From: an uncultured SAR116 cluster alpha proteobacterium
Lineage (GTDB): Bacteria > Pseudomonadota > Alphaproteobacteria > Puniceispirillales > Marisalimonadaceae
Direction: 5' to 3'
DNA length: 61,157 nucleotides
NCBI GenBank assembly: GCA_902550555.1
Contig: CACCZR010000002.1
Location: forward strand, 75,001-136,157
Part shown: positions 1-10,936 of the stretch, one piece after another
Numbering within the stretch: the first letter of the stretch is position 1
Layout: each line of letters starts with the position of its first letter
Program-made: the position numbers and the translations under genes
The notes under the pieces: model-generated
What the model saw: the letters and a program-made list of their open reading frames with translations, nothing else
Database searches by the model: none
What the model was told of the DNA's origin: nothing

Positions 1-2405
1 ACACTTTCATCCCAAGAAAGTTCAATGTTAATCTCATTTAATCTTTTACTTAAATCTTTTAATTGAAGCTCAGTAATCAATTTGATGTCATTTTTATTTA
101 ATTTTGTGAAAAATAAAATTTCATCTAATCTGTTTATAAATTCAGCCCTCAAAAAAGTTTTAACAGAGCCAATGATATTATTTTTTAATAATTTCGTGTT
201 TTCATTTTCTTCAGAAGTATTTTGCCAATCATCAAAATAACTTGAACCCATATTACTAGTTAATACTATAATAGTATTTTTGAAATCAACTAATCTCCCT
301 TGACTATCGGTTAACCTTCCGTCATCAAGAACTTGAAGTAAAATATTCATTACATCAGGATGAGCTTTTTCAATTTCATCAAACAAAATTACTTTAAATG
401 GTCGTCGCCTTACACTTTCAGTTAATTTTCCTCCATCTTCATGCCCTATGTAACCAGGAGGTGCGCCAATTAGCTTTGAAACAGAGTGTTTTTCCATAAA
501 TTCTGACATATCAATTCTTAATAATGACTTCTCATCATCAAATAAAAAAGAAGCTAGCGACTTCGCTGTTTCTGTTTTCCCTACACCGGTAGGGCCTAAA
601 AATAAAAAAGAACCTAATGGTCTTTTTGGATCGTTCAAACCCGATCTAGCTCGTCTTAATGCATTCGATATTTTTTTTATAGATTCTTCTTGACCAATAA
701 TTTTGCTCTCTAAAAAAGTTTCAATGTGAAGAAATTTATTTTTTTCATCTTCTAACATCTTTGATATGGGTATCCCAGTCCATCTAGAAATGACGTTTGC
801 TATATCCTCTTCATATATGGTGGTTTCAATAATTTCTTTTTCGTCAATCCTATTTTTTTTATCTGCCGTATCTAATGTTTCAACCAATGATGGTATTGTT
901 TGATATGAAAGTTCTCCTGCTTTTTCCCAATTACCATTTCTTTTTGCTATAATAAGTTCATTTTTTGCATTTTCTAAATCAAATTTAATGTTTTGAATTT
1001 TCTCGATTTGTTTTTTTTTAAAGTTCCATTCTTTTGAAAGTTCATTAGACTTTTTTTCTAATTTTTTTAATTCTACATTTACAAGCTCAAGGCGTTTTAG
1101 TGAATCATTATCTTTTTCTCTTGTTAAAACTTTTTTTTCGATATTAAGTTGTATTATTTTCCTGTCTAGTTCGTCCAAATTATCAGGTTTAGAATCAAGC
1201 TCTATTCTTTTTTTACTTGCCGCTTCATCTATTAGGTCAATTGCCTTGTCAGGCAAAAATCTCTCTGTTATATATCTTGACGAAAGCTTGGTAGCTGAAA
1301 TTAAAGCTTTATCACTAATTGAAATACCGTGATGAACTTCGTACTTCTCCTTCAATCCACGAAGTATAGAAATAGTATTATCTAAACTTGGTTCCTCAAC
1401 ATATAGCTGCTGAAATCTTCTTGCTAAAGCACTATCTTTTTCAATGTAATTTCTATATTCATTCAAGGTAGTAGCACCTATACAATGAAGCTCTCCCCTA
1501 GCTAAACTTGGTTTAAGCATATTTGAAGCATCAATAGCTCCTTCCGAAGCACCTGCACCAACTAAAGTATGCAACTCATCAACAAATAAGATAATTTCAT
1601 TAGTTTTTTCAGTAATCTCTTTTAAAACACCTTTAAGCCTTTCTTCAAAATCTCCTCTAAATTTCGAACCAGCTACTAAGCTTGAGATATCTAATGAAAA
1701 TATTTTTTTGTTTTTCATGCTATCTGGAACGTCTTCGCTTACAATCCGTTGTGCTAAACCTTCGACAATAGCAGTCTTACCTACTCCAGGCTCACCAATC
1801 AAAACTGGATTATTTTTTGTTCTTCTTGATAAAATTTGAATGGCTCTGCGGATTTCGTCATCTCTTCCAATGACGGGATCAATTAATCCCTGAGATGCCT
1901 TTTGAGTAAGATTAACTGCATACCTATTTAAACTATCAAAGTTATTTTCTGCTGAATTAGCCATAGCCTTTTTACCTCTTCTCAATTGATCTATAACAAT
2001 TTTTAATTTTTCTTTATTTATTTTATTGCTTTTAAAAATATCAGTTAAGCTATTTTTTTCTGATATTAGCGCCAAAAGTAAATAATCTTCAGCTACTAGC
2101 TCATCACCATTTTCATTGGCCAAATAAATTGCATGATTAAGTATTTTATTTGTTTCATCATGAATTTTAATTTCTTTAATTTCTGACTTTATGATTGGCA
2201 ATTTTGCCACATTGCTCTCAATAGCTGAAATAAGACTTACATCATCTAAATTAAATTCGTTTAATATTTTTTTTATAAGATATGATGGATTAGAAAATAT
2301 AGTTAACGCAAGATGTCCGGGATAAATATAGAGATTATTCGAAACCCTTGCAAGTTTCTCAGTTTCAATAAATATTTCTTTACATCTATCACTAAATGAT
2401 TTCAT
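1..2405 (-). CDS. clpB: ATP-dependent disaggregase ClpB (3' end cut by window edge)
   Basis: Hsp100 AAA+ chaperone that pulls proteins out of aggregates together with DnaK/DnaJ in the cytoplasm. I translated the frame from the ATG at 2405; it stays open to the left edge, giving about 801 residues of a family usually near 860, so only the C-terminus is missing. Visible parts are an N-terminal Clp domain (about 1-150), a first Walker [10 protein letters not shown] near residue 203, a Walker B with [10 protein letters not shown], a Lys/Glu-rich middle coiled coil (about 410-520), and a second Walker [10 protein letters not shown] near residue 603 followed by [11 protein letters not shown]. The middle domain separates ClpB from ClpA and ClpC. 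No Shine-Dalgarno is visible. An RpoH-like promoter lies just upstream, fitting a heat-shock gene. Confidence 0.97.
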   Translation of the reverse strand, partial: MKSFSDRCKEIFIETEKLARVSNNLYIYPGHLALTIFSNPSYLIKKILNEFNLDDVSLISAIESNVAKLPIIKSEIKEIKIHDETNKILNHAIYLANENGDELVAEDYLLLALISEKNSLTDIFKSNKINKEKLKIVIDQLRRGKKAMANSAENNFDSLNRYAVNLTQKASQGLIDPVIGRDDEIRRAIQILSRRTKNNPVLIGEPGVGKTAIVEGLAQRIVSEDVPDSMKNKKIFSLDISSLVAGSKFRGDFEERLKGVLKEITEKTNEIILFVDELHTLVGAGASEGAIDASNMLKPSLARGELHCIGATTLNEYRNYIEKDSALARRFQQLYVEEPSLDNTISILRGLKEKYEVHHGISISDKALISATKLSSRYITERFLPDKAIDLIDEAASKKRIELDSKPDNLDELDRKIIQLNIEKKVLTREKDNDSLKRLELVNVELKKLEKKSNELSKEWNFKKKQIEKIQNIKFDLENAKNELIIAKRNGNWEKAGELSYQTIPSLVETLDTADKKNRIDEKEIIETTIYEEDIANVISRWTGIPISKMLEDEKNKFLHIETFLESKIIGQEESIKKISNALRRARSGLNDPKRPLGSFLFLGPTGVGKTETAKSLASFLFDDEKSLLRIDMSEFMEKHSVSKLIGAPPGYIGHEDGGKLTESVRRRPFKVILFDEIEKAHPDVMNILLQVLDDGRLTDSQGRLVDFKNTIIVLTSNMGSSYFDDWQNTSEENENTKLLKNNIIGSVKTFLRAEFINRLDEILFFTKLNKNDIKLITELQLKDLSKRLNEINIELSWDES

Positions 2406-2415
2406 TGTATTATTT

Positions 2416-2443
2416 ATATGGCAAGTAAATATTGCTATTCAAT
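2416..2443 (-). promoter_or_regulatory. candidate RpoH (heat-shock sigma) promoter of clpB
   Basis: Read on the minus strand, ATTGAAT (2437-2443), a 14-nt spacer, then GCCATAT (2416-2422). The classical sigma32 pattern is CTTGAAA and CCCATNT. The geometry equals that of the candidate before groES. The start site would fall only a few bases before the clpB ATG, so the mRNA would be leaderless or nearly so, which fits the missing Shine-Dalgarno. Recognised by eye. Confidence 0.45.
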
Positions 2444-2470
2444 AAAACGTAGATACAAAAATGTGGAAAT

Positions 2471-2935
2471 TTATTTTAAAAAATTAACGTCTTTGATTTT
2501 ATTATCATTTTCAGTTAATTCTAACTCAGGTGTGTTCTTCTTAACTGCTCTTCCTTCATCCTCCTTCAACTTGGCGTTAATACTTCTTTCTTTTCTAGAG
2601 GGTTTTACCTCATCATTAGCTTCTGAGTTATGATCTTTTTCATCAGTATCGTCTGATTTTAAACCATTTAGAATTTTATTTTCATTCGCAATTTCAATTT
2701 CCTTTAATAATCTGTGATAATGGTCTGCAAATTGATAATAAGTTTCTGATAAAACTTTATCATCATTCGAGGCAGCATCGTTACCAAGATTATTGTATTT
2801 TTCATTGAGCTGTTGAACATTACCTCTTATTTGAGAAATTGGTCCAAAGCTCTCAATTACAGTATTTTTGTTTAAATTGTTAAAATTTCTTCGGTTTTGC
2901 CCTCTATGACGACGGCGTCCGTTATTTTTTCTCAT
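2471..2935 (-). CDS. DUF4167 domain protein
   Basis: 154-residue protein with no known catalytic function. The N-terminus (about 1-20) is very rich in Arg and Asn (MRKNNGRRRHRGQNRRN), suggesting nucleic-acid binding. A helical stretch with YYQFADHYHRLLKE (about 65-85) matches the core I associate with DUF4167, which in alphaproteobacteria lies between prmC and clpB. The C-terminal half is charged, low in complexity and probably disordered. It starts with ATG and is separated from prmC by 103 bp, so it may have its own promoter. An RNA or ribosome role is only inferred from composition and from the translation-factor neighbours. Confidence 0.8.
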   Translation of the reverse strand: MRKNNGRRRHRGQNRRNFNNLNKNTVIESFGPISQIRGNVQQLNEKYNNLGNDAASNDDKVLSETYYQFADHYHRLLKEIEIANENKILNGLKSDDTDEKDHNSEANDEVKPSRKERSINAKLKEDEGRAVKKNTPELELTENDNKIKDVNFLK

Positions 2936-3023
2936 ATCACCCTGAATTCTAAATAAAATGTATTAACATTTGTAAAAAGATCTTTGTACTATATACAAAA
3001 AATAATAAATTCCAAATAAAAAA

Positions 3024-3920
3024 TCAACTTATCTGTATAACTCTGCTATGACCTTGAAAATCTTTATATACTTTGATTAAATTCAAATTAGATTCTTTTA
3101 GAATAATTTTAATATATTCCAACATATCATAACCTATTTCTACAAAACATACTCCATTATTTAATAAAAGTTTCGACAAATCCTTAAATATAGCTTTATA
3201 ACTATCATAACCGTCTATGCCTCCATCTAAAGAGATTAAGGGATCATAATTTTTTACTTCAATTTGAAGTTTCTTTATTTCTGATGACTTTATATATGGT
3301 GGATTACAAACAATAATATCGAATTTATTTTTTGAAAATAATTTTTCTTTTTCAGTAATTAACTTAATATTTTGAATCCATGTTTTTTCAAACCAATTGA
3401 TTTGAGCATAATGTAATTTTTTACTAAGATTTAGTCTTTTAGCATTTATGTTGACTTGTTCTAAAGCTTGCTTGCATATATCTAAAGATAAAAGTGATGA
3501 GTTTTTTAGGTCATCAATTATTGATAAACCAATACACCCAGAACCTGCTCCAAGATCTAGGATTTGAATATGCTTATTACTATTACTATAAGTTTTCGTA
3601 ACAATATCTACAATAACTTCGGAATCTTGTCTTGGGTCAAGTGTGTATTTGTTAATTAAAAAATCTTTTTTCCAAAAATTTCTTGAGCCTAATATTCTTG
3701 AAACTGGTTTTCCTTGAATTCTTTTATTTAAATAATCATAAAATTTATTTTTTTCGTTTTTGGATATTGAAATGTCATTATGCATATAAATAATGTCTTG
3801 ATGATTGATTGCGTAGGATAGCAAAATCCTTGCATCTAATTCTGGTGTTGGAATTTTACTAAATTGTAATTTGCTAATGCCATCTATCAATAATTCTTTT
3901 GAATTAAAATAATCAACCAT
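3024..3920 (-). CDS. prmC: peptide chain release factor N5-glutamine methyltransferase
   Basis: Methylates the Gln of the GGQ motif in release factors using S-adenosylmethionine. The 298-residue protein has an N-terminal helical domain (about 1-90), the SAM-binding motif [13 protein letters not shown] (121-132) and the catalytic NPPY (206-209) that holds the glutamine side chain. Length is normal for the family. It starts with ATG inside the last 8 bases of prfA, so its translation is coupled to its own substrate's gene. Confidence 0.96.
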   Translation of the reverse strand: MVDYFNSKELLIDGISKLQFSKIPTPELDARILLSYAINHQDIIYMHNDISISKNEKNKFYDYLNKRIQGKPVSRILGSRNFWKKDFLINKYTLDPRQDSEVIVDIVTKTYSNSNKHIQILDLGAGSGCIGLSIIDDLKNSSLLSLDICKQALEQVNINAKRLNLSKKLHYAQINWFEKTWIQNIKLITEKEKLFSKNKFDIIVCNPPYIKSSEIKKLQIEVKNYDPLISLDGGIDGYDSYKAIFKDLSKLLLNNGVCFVEIGYDMLEYIKIILKESNLNLIKVYKDFQGHSRVIQIS

Positions 3921-4989
3921 TTTCTTCTAATTTTTCCATCCTATCTTTTAGGATTAAATTATCAATGATTTCACTGAGACCTTCTCCTTCAATAATCTTT
4001 TCTATTTTATGTATGGTAAGATTAATTCTATGATCAGTTACTCTTCCTTGAGGGAAATTATAAGTACGAATTCTTTCTGATCTATCACCACTTCCAACTT
4101 GATTTTTCCTAGCACTAGCTATTTTGGAATTTTGGATTTGTCGTTCTTGATCATATAGTCTAGCCAAAAGTATTTTCATTGCTTTGGCTTTATTTTTATG
4201 TTGAGATTTTTCATCTTGTTGACTTACAACAATGCCGGATGGTATATGCGTTATTCTTACTGCTGAATCTGTTGTGTTTACTGATTGACCTCCTGGACCA
4301 CTTGATCTGTAAACATCAATTCTCAAATCCTTGTCATTCAAGTTAATTTCAACATCCTCAGCTTCAGGCAAAACGGCAACAGTTGCCGCTGATGTATGCA
4401 CTCTTCCATTAGTTTCAGTAACAGGTACTCTTTGAACACGATGTACACCTGATTCAAACTTTAATTTTCCAAAAGCGCCTCCCCCAACTATATTTGCATG
4501 GGCCTCTTTATAACCCCCTACACCAGTATCAGATACACTCAAAATATCAAATTTCCAATTATTATTCATTGAAAACTTTTGGTACATATTAAAAAGATTT
4601 GCCGCAAAAATTCCTGCCTCGTCTCCACCTGTGCCAGCTCTCACCTCTAAAATAACATTTCTTTGATCATCTTTATCTTTTGGCAAAATGGCTAATTCCA
4701 ATTTTTTATTTAATGAATTTAATTCATTTTCTAACAGCTTGCTTTCCTCTTTTGCCATATCATAGAGGTCTGATTCAGATGTTTCATCTTTCAGCATTAT
4801 AGATAAATCATTTAGTTCTTTTTTTTTTGAATTAATTAATGATGATAGATCAGTTACTTGAGAAACATCTGATAGCTCTTTAGATAAAGTTGCATATTCT
4901 TTAGGATCTAAGTTAGATGAAGACAAGGTTTCTTCAATCTCTAATTTTCTCTTGAAAAATTTTTTTATATTGTCTTCTAAATTAATCAT
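3913..4989 (-). CDS. prfA: peptide chain release factor 1
   Basis: Class I release factor reading UAA and UAG. The 358 residues match RF1. The codon-reading tripeptide is PVT (189-191) in [14 protein letters not shown], of the RF1 PxT type rather than the RF2 SPF type. The peptidyl-tRNA hydrolysis motif GGQ is at 233-235 in [14 protein letters not shown]. The N-terminus is a long coiled coil. The ATG overlaps the end of hisS by 8 nt, and the 3' end overlaps prmC by 8 nt, so hisS-prfA-prmC is one translationally linked unit. Confidence 0.98.
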   Translation of the reverse strand: MINLEDNIKKFFKRKLEIEETLSSSNLDPKEYATLSKELSDVSQVTDLSSLINSKKKELNDLSIMLKDETSESDLYDMAKEESKLLENELNSLNKKLELAILPKDKDDQRNVILEVRAGTGGDEAGIFAANLFNMYQKFSMNNNWKFDILSVSDTGVGGYKEAHANIVGGGAFGKLKFESGVHRVQRVPVTETNGRVHTSAATVAVLPEAEDVEINLNDKDLRIDVYRSSGPGGQSVNTTDSAVRITHIPSGIVVSQQDEKSQHKNKAKAMKILLARLYDQERQIQNSKIASARKNQVGSGDRSERIRTYNFPQGRVTDHRINLTIHKIEKIIEGEGLSEIIDNLILKDRMEKLEENG

Positions 4990-6229
4990 TTTTTTTCTTT
5001 ATTATTTTAATAATATCTTCAAAGGTTAATTGTTGTTGGTCTCCTGTTTTAAGATTCTTTAGTTGAAGTACTCCATTTTTTATTTCATCTTCTCCTAAAA
5101 CAACAACAAACATACAATTTAATTTATCAGCTTTTTTAAACTTTTTTGATAATGTTCCATTATAAATAATTTGAGAATTAACTTTGTTATTAAGAAATTT
5201 CTTATAATAGTCTAATAAAAGATGATAATATTTATCTGAGTGTCCAATTAATCCGACCATTGGTGTGAATTTGTGCTTATAATCTAGCAACATTGATAAT
5301 CGCTCTATTCCTGCCGCCCAACCAACTCCTGGAAAACTTTGCTTACTAATCAACTTAGATAAATCATCATATCGTCCTCCCGCTAAAACAGCGTCCTGTG
5401 AACCTACAAAATCTGTCTTAAACTCAAAAGCCGTGTGAGAGTAATAATCTAATCCTCTTACCAAAGATTGATCAATCTCAAAATTGACTTTTAATCTATC
5501 TAAGCCTTCACATACCGAATTAAAAAAATCTAATGATTGTTTATTCAGATAATTTTGAAATTTTGGTGCAGATGATAGAATTTCAATATCTTTTTTGTTT
5601 TTCGAATCCAATATTCTTAAAGGGTTATTTTGTAATCTAATTTTGCTTTCTGACGATAGATCGTTAACATACTTTTCTAAGAACGATTTTAATTCTCTTT
5701 TGTAATTTTCTCTACTCTCATTGTCACCTAGTGAATTGATTATTAAAATAGTTTGACTAAGAACATCTATTTTTTTTAAAAAACACTTAGCTAAATATAT
5801 TATTTCAATATCAGCGAAATAATCCTTAACACCTAATAACTCCACACCAAATTGATGAAATTGTCTCAATCTCCCCTTTTGAGGTCTCTCATAGCGAAAC
5901 ATAGGGCCATAATAAAAAAATCTTTTTGGAAAATCTTGAAGAAGACTTCCATTAATAGCTGCACGTACTACGCCTGTAGTTCCCTCTGGTCTTAACATTA
6001 ATGTATTATTACTTCTATCTTGAAAAACATAATTCTCTTTTGTTACAATGTCGCTTGTCTCACCAAGTGGTTTTTCAAAAAGTTCTGCAAATTCAAATAT
6101 TGGGACTGAGATTTCTTCATAACAAGCATTTTTACTAACTAAAGCAGCTTGTTGTTCTATAAACCTCATTCTGCCTAACTCTTCTGGCAGTAAATCTTTT
6201 ACTCCTCTCACAGTTTGAAAATTTTCCAC
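4982..6229 (-). CDS. hisS: histidyl-tRNA synthetase
   Basis: Class II aminoacyl-tRNA synthetase charging tRNA-His. The 415-residue protein shows motif 2 ([19 protein letters not shown], about 106-124), the histidine-specific [15 protein letters not shown] (about 258-272), motif 3 [10 protein letters not shown] and a C-terminal anticodon-binding domain. The start is GTG, not ATG: AGAGGA lies five bases upstream and the N-terminus [15 protein letters not shown] is where the family starts. It lies 28 bp after ispG and overlaps prfA by 8 nt. Confidence 0.97.
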   Translation of the reverse strand: MENFQTVRGVKDLLPEELGRMRFIEQQAALVSKNACYEEISVPIFEFAELFEKPLGETSDIVTKENYVFQDRSNNTLMLRPEGTTGVVRAAINGSLLQDFPKRFFYYGPMFRYERPQKGRLRQFHQFGVELLGVKDYFADIEIIYLAKCFLKKIDVLSQTILIINSLGDNESRENYKRELKSFLEKYVNDLSSESKIRLQNNPLRILDSKNKKDIEILSSAPKFQNYLNKQSLDFFNSVCEGLDRLKVNFEIDQSLVRGLDYYSHTAFEFKTDFVGSQDAVLAGGRYDDLSKLISKQSFPGVGWAAGIERLSMLLDYKHKFTPMVGLIGHSDKYYHLLLDYYKKFLNNKVNSQIIYNGTLSKKFKKADKLNCMFVVVLGEDEIKNGVLQLKNLKTGDQQQLTFEDIIKIIKKKND

Positions 6230-6256
6230 TAAATCCTCTAATGTATTAAATAATTG

Positions 6257-7348
6257 TTAGTTTAAAGATGATAACTTTTTTCTTACTTCGTTAACAACGT
6301 GGTCAACTACACTTTGGTTTTTTATAACATGATCAGGTATACCATTTACATAAATTTGATGAGTGCCTTTTCCACCTCCAGTTATACCAATATCTGTGGA
6401 CCTTGCTTCTCCTGGTCCATTGACAACACATCCTATTATTGAAACCGTTATTGGAGTTAGAACGTCATCTAACTGTTCTTCAATTTCTCTTACAGTACTA
6501 ATAACATCAAATTGTTGTCTTGCGCAAGATGGGCAAGATATTACGGTGACACCTTTTTGTCTTAAACCTAAAGATTTTAAGATATCAAAACCTACTCTCA
6601 CTTCATCACAAGGATCTGATGACAATGAAACTCGTATTGTGTCTCCAATGCCATTAAGCAGTAAATTTCCAATTCCAATAGAAGATTTTACTGTTCCTGC
6701 ACGAAAGCTACCTGCTTCAGTAATACCAACGTGCAATGGACAATCAATTTTTTCAGAAAGGCTTGAATACGCCGCAATGGATAACAATACATTAGAAGCT
6801 TTAACACTAATTTTAAAACGATGAAAGTCTTGTTCTTGTAAAATATTTGCATGGAAAAGAGCAGACTCAACAAGAGCTTCATAAGTAGGCTCTTTATATT
6901 TATCTAAAATATTTTTTTCTAGTGACCCAGCATTTACACCAATTCTAATTGCACAATCATAATCTTTTGCAGCATTTATAACATCTTTTATTTTTTCTTT
7001 GGAGCCTATATTACCTGGATTAATTCTTAAACAAGACGCTCCTGCTTTTGCTGCTTCTATAGCTCTTAGATAATGAAAATGTATATCTGCAATAATAGGT
7101 ATATTTGAAAATTTTACGATTTCTTTTAAACTTGAAGTGGAATCTTGGTCTGGGCACGAAACTCTCACTAAGTCAGCACCAGCTTTTTCTATTGTTTCAA
7201 TTTGATTTAAAGTTGAAGTAGGATTTGAAGTAATGGTATTTGTCATGGTTTGAACACTTATAGGAGCATCACCACCAATCTCAACATCTTTTAAATTAAT
7301 TTTACGTGTTGTTTTTCGAATAATTTTTGTTAAAGAATTAAAATCCAT
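6257..7348 (-). CDS. ispG: 4-hydroxy-3-methylbut-2-enyl diphosphate synthase
   Basis: Iron-sulfur enzyme of the MEP isoprenoid pathway (IspG/GcpE), converting MEcPP to HMBPP. It has the TIM-barrel start [14 protein letters not shown] and the C-terminal cluster ligands [12 protein letters not shown] and [10 protein letters not shown], with three cysteines and a glutamate as in the family. From the ATG at 7348 it has 363 residues. An in-frame TTG at 7384 would add 12 residues but lies inside rodZ and has no clear ribosome-binding site. It overlaps the 3' end of the rodZ-like gene only if that upstream start is used. Confidence 0.95.
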   Translation of the reverse strand: MDFNSLTKIIRKTTRKINLKDVEIGGDAPISVQTMTNTITSNPTSTLNQIETIEKAGADLVRVSCPDQDSTSSLKEIVKFSNIPIIADIHFHYLRAIEAAKAGASCLRINPGNIGSKEKIKDVINAAKDYDCAIRIGVNAGSLEKNILDKYKEPTYEALVESALFHANILQEQDFHRFKISVKASNVLLSIAAYSSLSEKIDCPLHVGITEAGSFRAGTVKSSIGIGNLLLNGIGDTIRVSLSSDPCDEVRVGFDILKSLGLRQKGVTVISCPSCARQQFDVISTVREIEEQLDDVLTPITVSIIGCVVNGPGEARSTDIGITGGGKGTHQIYVNGIPDHVIKNQSVVDHVVNEVRKKLSSLN

Positions 7349-7361
7349 TCTTATAGATATA

Positions 7362-8381
7362 TTACCTTTTTTTAAAGGCTTCAATATTTAATGGTCTAGA
7401 GGAAATAACTTCGCCAATACTACCTAATTTTGAAATATGTATAGACCCAAATGTTAGTGATAATACACCTGCATTACCGGTTGATAAGGTTAACCCTTTT
7501 TTATCAGGTACAACAAATGTTTCTCCAGATCTCATTAATCTTGTTAAATATAAATTTCCGTCGAGATCTTCAATTTCCACCCAACTATTGCCTGAAGACT
7601 TTAAAACCATTTCATCTTTAGGTATTCTTTCATTAGCAATGGCAGAAGTTTCATTCCCGTTTGGAGTTTCAATAGTAAAGTTAGGTTCTAATAATTTTTT
7701 TGATCCAACCTTATTATTTTTTACAACTTTATCGTTAGAATTTTCATTGATTACAATTTTTGAACCATCTTTTTCAGTTAAAATTATATTTTCATTGTTG
7801 ACTTTATTAGAATTATCTAAAGAAATATTCTGTTTATCTTCGACTTTAACATAATCTAACTTACTACTATCTTTATCTAAATAGGTGATATTTTCATTTT
7901 GAGATTCTAAATTAGTTATATTTAAGTAATACCAACTGGAGTAAATTACTAATGAAAAAAGAAAAGTGAATAGAGCAATTACAGGGAATAATGATTTTTT
8001 TTCTTTAATAACACCAGGAAAATTATAATCAACTTTTGTATTTTTTTCACTATTGGATGATTTGTAATTTTTAATGATATTTTCTGGTTCTAAATCTACC
8101 AACTTCGCATAACTTCTTAAAAGTCCTAAACTGTAGGTTGAACCAAGTGAGTCTAGTTCTTCACCTCTCTCAATTTGCTTAATAATGGAAATTCGAACTC
8201 TTAATATTTTACTAACATCTTCTTGCGTCAAGCCTTGTTTCACTCTAGCATCAGTAAATAAACTACTAATATCTTCATAATGTTCAGTCGCATCAAATAT
8301 CTGAGAAAAATCTTTAGAGATATTTCTATCATTGATATTATAGTTCTTAATAGCTCTTTTATTTTTTTCGTTAATTTTCAT
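7362..8381 (-). CDS. rodZ: RodZ-like helix-turn-helix membrane protein
   Basis: Bitopic cytoskeletal protein that in model bacteria links MreB to the wall-elongation machinery. The layout fits: an N-terminal helix-turn-helix (about 42-98, [20 protein letters not shown]), one membrane segment (about 130-152), a Ser/Asn/Lys-rich periplasmic linker (about 160-230) and a C-terminal beta-rich DUF4115-type domain (about 240-335). Length of 339 is normal. Placement before ispG is common in alphaproteobacteria. Whether this organism has MreB cannot be seen here, so the role in shape is inferred from family. Confidence 0.85.
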   Translation of the reverse strand: MKINEKNKRAIKNYNINDRNISKDFSQIFDATEHYEDISSLFTDARVKQGLTQEDVSKILRVRISIIKQIERGEELDSLGSTYSLGLLRSYAKLVDLEPENIIKNYKSSNSEKNTKVDYNFPGVIKEKKSLFPVIALFTFLFSLVIYSSWYYLNITNLESQNENITYLDKDSSKLDYVKVEDKQNISLDNSNKVNNENIILTEKDGSKIVINENSNDKVVKNNKVGSKKLLEPNFTIETPNGNETSAIANERIPKDEMVLKSSGNSWVEIEDLDGNLYLTRLMRSGETFVVPDKKGLTLSTGNAGVLSLTFGSIHISKLGSIGEVISSRPLNIEAFKKR

Positions 8382-8410
8382 TAAATATCTTTTATCATAT
8401 TTTTTTTTTA

Positions 8411-9652
8411 TTAATCAATATTTATTGTCTTTATATCTTTACCTAAACCAAAGGCATCATGTAAAGTTCTAACAGCTAATTCAGTATAATCAGAGGAAAT
8501 AAGAACTGAAATTTTTATCTCACTTGTTGATATCACTTGAATATTTATGTTATTATCTGCTAGTGTCTTAAACATTGTTTTAGCCACTCCTGGCTTAGTT
8601 CTCATACCACTTCCTACGACTGAAACCTTAGAAACTTTACTGTCCTCTACCATATTTTTGAATTTAATAGTGTTCTTAAGATTTTCAATAATTTCTTTTG
8701 TAATTAATAAATCTGATTTTAATACAGTAAACGTTATATCTGTAGCCTCTCCATCTTTTGTTGAAGTTTGAACAATCATGTCCACGTTAATTTCTTGATT
8801 CGCTAAAGCTCCAAAAATCATTGCAGCCTGACCAGGCTTGTCTGTGACATTGAATAAAGTTATTTTTGCTTCATTTGAAGTATACGTAATTCCACTAATT
8901 ATTGTTTCTTCCATACTTTTTTGCCTCTCACTAATAATAAACGTACCTATTTTATTTTCAAAACTACTCAAAACTTGTAGCTTTACATTATGATTCATTG
9001 CTAAAGCTACCGAACGAGTTTGAAGAACTTTAGCACCCTGTGATGCTAATTCTAACATCTCTTCGAATGTTATTGTTTCTAATTTAAGAGCATTAGCTAC
9101 AATTCTTGGATCAGCTGTATAAACTCCGTCAACATCTGTATAAATATCACACCTTTCAGCTCCAAAAGCTGCTGCTAATGCCACAGCTGATGTATCAGAA
9201 CCTCCTCTTCCAAGAGTTGTTACTCTATTTTTATGCACACCTTGAAAGCCAGGCACAACAATCACATAGCCTTCATTAAGGTCAAACAAAATTTTATCTT
9301 TTTTTATTTCTTTAATATTTGCCTTACTAAAGTTATTGTCAGTTTCAAATGGTATTTGCCAACCTTGATAAGATTTTGATTTAATTCCTAACTCGTTCAA
9401 AGCTATTGCAAGTAAACCAGATGTTACTTGTTCTCCAGAAGAAATCACTGTGTCATATTCACTTGTTCTATAATCATTTGTTAAATTTTCTACAAGCCTT
9501 ATTAATCTATTTGTTTCTCCAGCCATGGCTGATACTACAACGATTACATTATATCCATTGTTAACTTCATTTTTTATTCTTTTAGCTACAGATTTAATTC
9601 TATCTATTGTTCCAACAGAAGTGCCCCCAAATTTTGTAACAATTAATTTCAA
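8411..9652 (-). CDS. lysC: aspartokinase
   Basis: Phosphorylates aspartate, the first step to lysine, threonine, methionine and diaminopimelate. The N-terminus carries the kinase signature KFGGTSVG (residues 7-14), followed by the amino acid kinase fold to about 240 and two ACT domains (about 265-410) for feedback control. The 413 residues fit the monofunctional type. The start is TTG at 9652, since no ATG or GTG precedes the kinase motif and AGAGGA lies five bases upstream. It heads the leftward block to clpB and is divergent from ubiG with a 41-bp gap. lysA at 45 kb completes the same pathway. Confidence 0.97.
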   Translation of the reverse strand: MKLIVTKFGGTSVGTIDRIKSVAKRIKNEVNNGYNVIVVVSAMAGETNRLIRLVENLTNDYRTSEYDTVISSGEQVTSGLLAIALNELGIKSKSYQGWQIPFETDNNFSKANIKEIKKDKILFDLNEGYVIVVPGFQGVHKNRVTTLGRGGSDTSAVALAAAFGAERCDIYTDVDGVYTADPRIVANALKLETITFEEMLELASQGAKVLQTRSVALAMNHNVKLQVLSSFENKIGTFIISERQKSMEETIISGITYTSNEAKITLFNVTDKPGQAAMIFGALANQEINVDMIVQTSTKDGEATDITFTVLKSDLLITKEIIENLKNTIKFKNMVEDSKVSKVSVVGSGMRTKPGVAKTMFKTLADNNINIQVISTSEIKISVLISSDYTELAVRTLHDAFGLGKDIKTINID

Positions 9653-9693
9653 TTAAATCCTCTTTTGCTTATTTTTATAAAATCGTGTAACAA

Positions 9694-10458
9694 ATGTTTA
9701 TGAATACATCAACTTTTAATAATAAAAAAGATCCTTTCAAAGAATTATCTAACGAATGGTGGGATGAAAATGGTAAATTTCAATCTTTACATAAATTTAC
9801 CGATATTAGAATTCAATACATTCATAGAATAGTTTCAAAATATAAAAACCAAGATAGAACATATAGTTTAGATAAACTTGAATGCCTAGATATAGGATGT
9901 GGTGGTGGATTATTATCAGAAAGAATAGCTCGTCTAGGAGCATCAGTTACCGGCATAGATATTACTCAAAATTCAATTGATATTGCTAAAAATCATGCAT
10001 TTAACTCTGGATTAAATATCAATTATATAAATACTGATCTTTCGTTATTTGTTAAAAATAATACTTCAAAAAAATTTGATGTAATTATTGCTTCAGAAGT
10101 AGTTGAACATTTGGATAATAGAATTTTATTCTTCAAGGAAGCATCAAAATTGTTAAAAAATAAAGGTATCTTAATCTTAACTACAATTAATAAAACTGCT
10201 TTAAGCCTATTATTTGCTAAATTCATGGCAGAAAATATTTTAAAACTTCTTCCAAAAGGAATCCATGATTTTGAAAAATTTGTAAGTCCTAAAACTCTTA
10301 TAGATGAAGCTAAACCATACAAAATTCACCTTGACGAAATTGTTGGATTTAAACCAGTTATTGGTATTTCCAATGATTTCAAACCAATTATAAAAGATTT
10401 CAAATTTACAAATTTTTTAAATGTTAATTATGGAATTTCTGGTATTAAAATTATCTAG
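9694..10458 (+). CDS. ubiG: ubiquinone biosynthesis O-methyltransferase
   Basis: SAM-dependent methyltransferase performing the two O-methylations of ubiquinone synthesis. The 254-residue protein has the N-terminal DPFKELSNEWWDENGKFQSL that is typical of UbiG, motif I CLDIGCGGGLLSERIARLGA (about 68-87) and the C-terminal VGFKPV and ISNDFKP region. Alternative ATGs at 9694 and 9700 differ by two residues. Its stop overlaps the convergent DUF1178 gene by 4 bp. The pair lysC/ubiG divergent and ubiG/DUF1178 adjacent is familiar from other alphaproteobacteria. Confidence 0.95.
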   Translation: MFMNTSTFNNKKDPFKELSNEWWDENGKFQSLHKFTDIRIQYIHRIVSKYKNQDRTYSLDKLECLDIGCGGGLLSERIARLGASVTGIDITQNSIDIAKNHAFNSGLNINYINTDLSLFVKNNTSKKFDVIIASEVVEHLDNRILFFKEASKLLKNKGILILTTINKTALSLLFAKFMAENILKLLPKGIHDFEKFVSPKTLIDEAKPYKIHLDEIVGFKPVIGISNDFKPIIKDFKFTNFLNVNYGISGIKII

Positions 10459-10922
10459 TTATCGTCCTGTACCCAAGGGACATTAATAAAGTCAATATTT
10501 TTACTTTTTAATTCTTCTAAGTCTTTTGCGTCTGCTTGCCCATAAATGGCTCTTTCTTTTGATTTTCCTTCGTGAATAGCTTTTGCCTCCTTTGTAAAAT
10601 TCTTTCCAACAAACTCAGCATTTTTTTGAATTTCTTTTTTTAGATTTCTTAATATTACCATCATATCAATTTGTTTGTTTAAGTTTTTATTTAATTCATT
10701 ATGTTTGACATTTTTTGAAATAATTTTGGGGATTTTTTTCTTAGTACTTTTTACTGAAGGAGACATTAAGTTTTTTTTGATATTTAAACTTCCACAATAA
10801 GGACAAGAAATATAACCAGCATCAATTTGTTTTTCAAAAGAGGCACTGTTTTGGAACCAACCATCAAAAGGTTCGTTTTCTTTACAATTTTCTTCAACGC
10901 ATTTAAGACTATATTTAATCAT
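10455..10922 (-). CDS. DUF1178 zinc-ribbon protein
   Basis: 155-residue protein of a family without assigned function. It starts MIKYSLKC and contains FDGWFQNSASFEKQ followed by SCPYCGSLNIKKNLMSPSV; the CxxC is part of a putative zinc ribbon. I chose the ATG at 10922 because the family begins with MI-Y-L-C; the frame extends upstream to 10955 only by running into secA. It is 14 bp downstream of secA, so probably co-transcribed, and its stop overlaps ubiG from the other strand. Confidence 0.88.
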   Translation of the reverse strand: MIKYSLKCVEENCKENEPFDGWFQNSASFEKQIDAGYISCPYCGSLNIKKNLMSPSVKSTKKKIPKIISKNVKHNELNKNLNKQIDMMVILRNLKKEIQKNAEFVGKNFTKEAKAIHEGKSKERAIYGQADAKDLEELKSKNIDFINVPWVQDDN

Positions 10923-10936
10923 GTAAAAATATTTGG

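Noticed and set aside
2936-3023. Short inverted repeat TTTGTA/TACAAA after prmC as a terminator
   Set aside because: The stem is six A/T-rich pairs with one G-C and no U-run in the right place; chance is likely in AT-rich DNA.
6363-6824. 153-aa plus-strand frame over ispG
   Set aside because: It lies opposite a strongly conserved gene and shows no recognisable motif or ribosome-binding site.
9653-9693. Lysine riboswitch before lysC
   Set aside because: The lysC/ubiG gap is only 41 bp, far too short for the aptamer.
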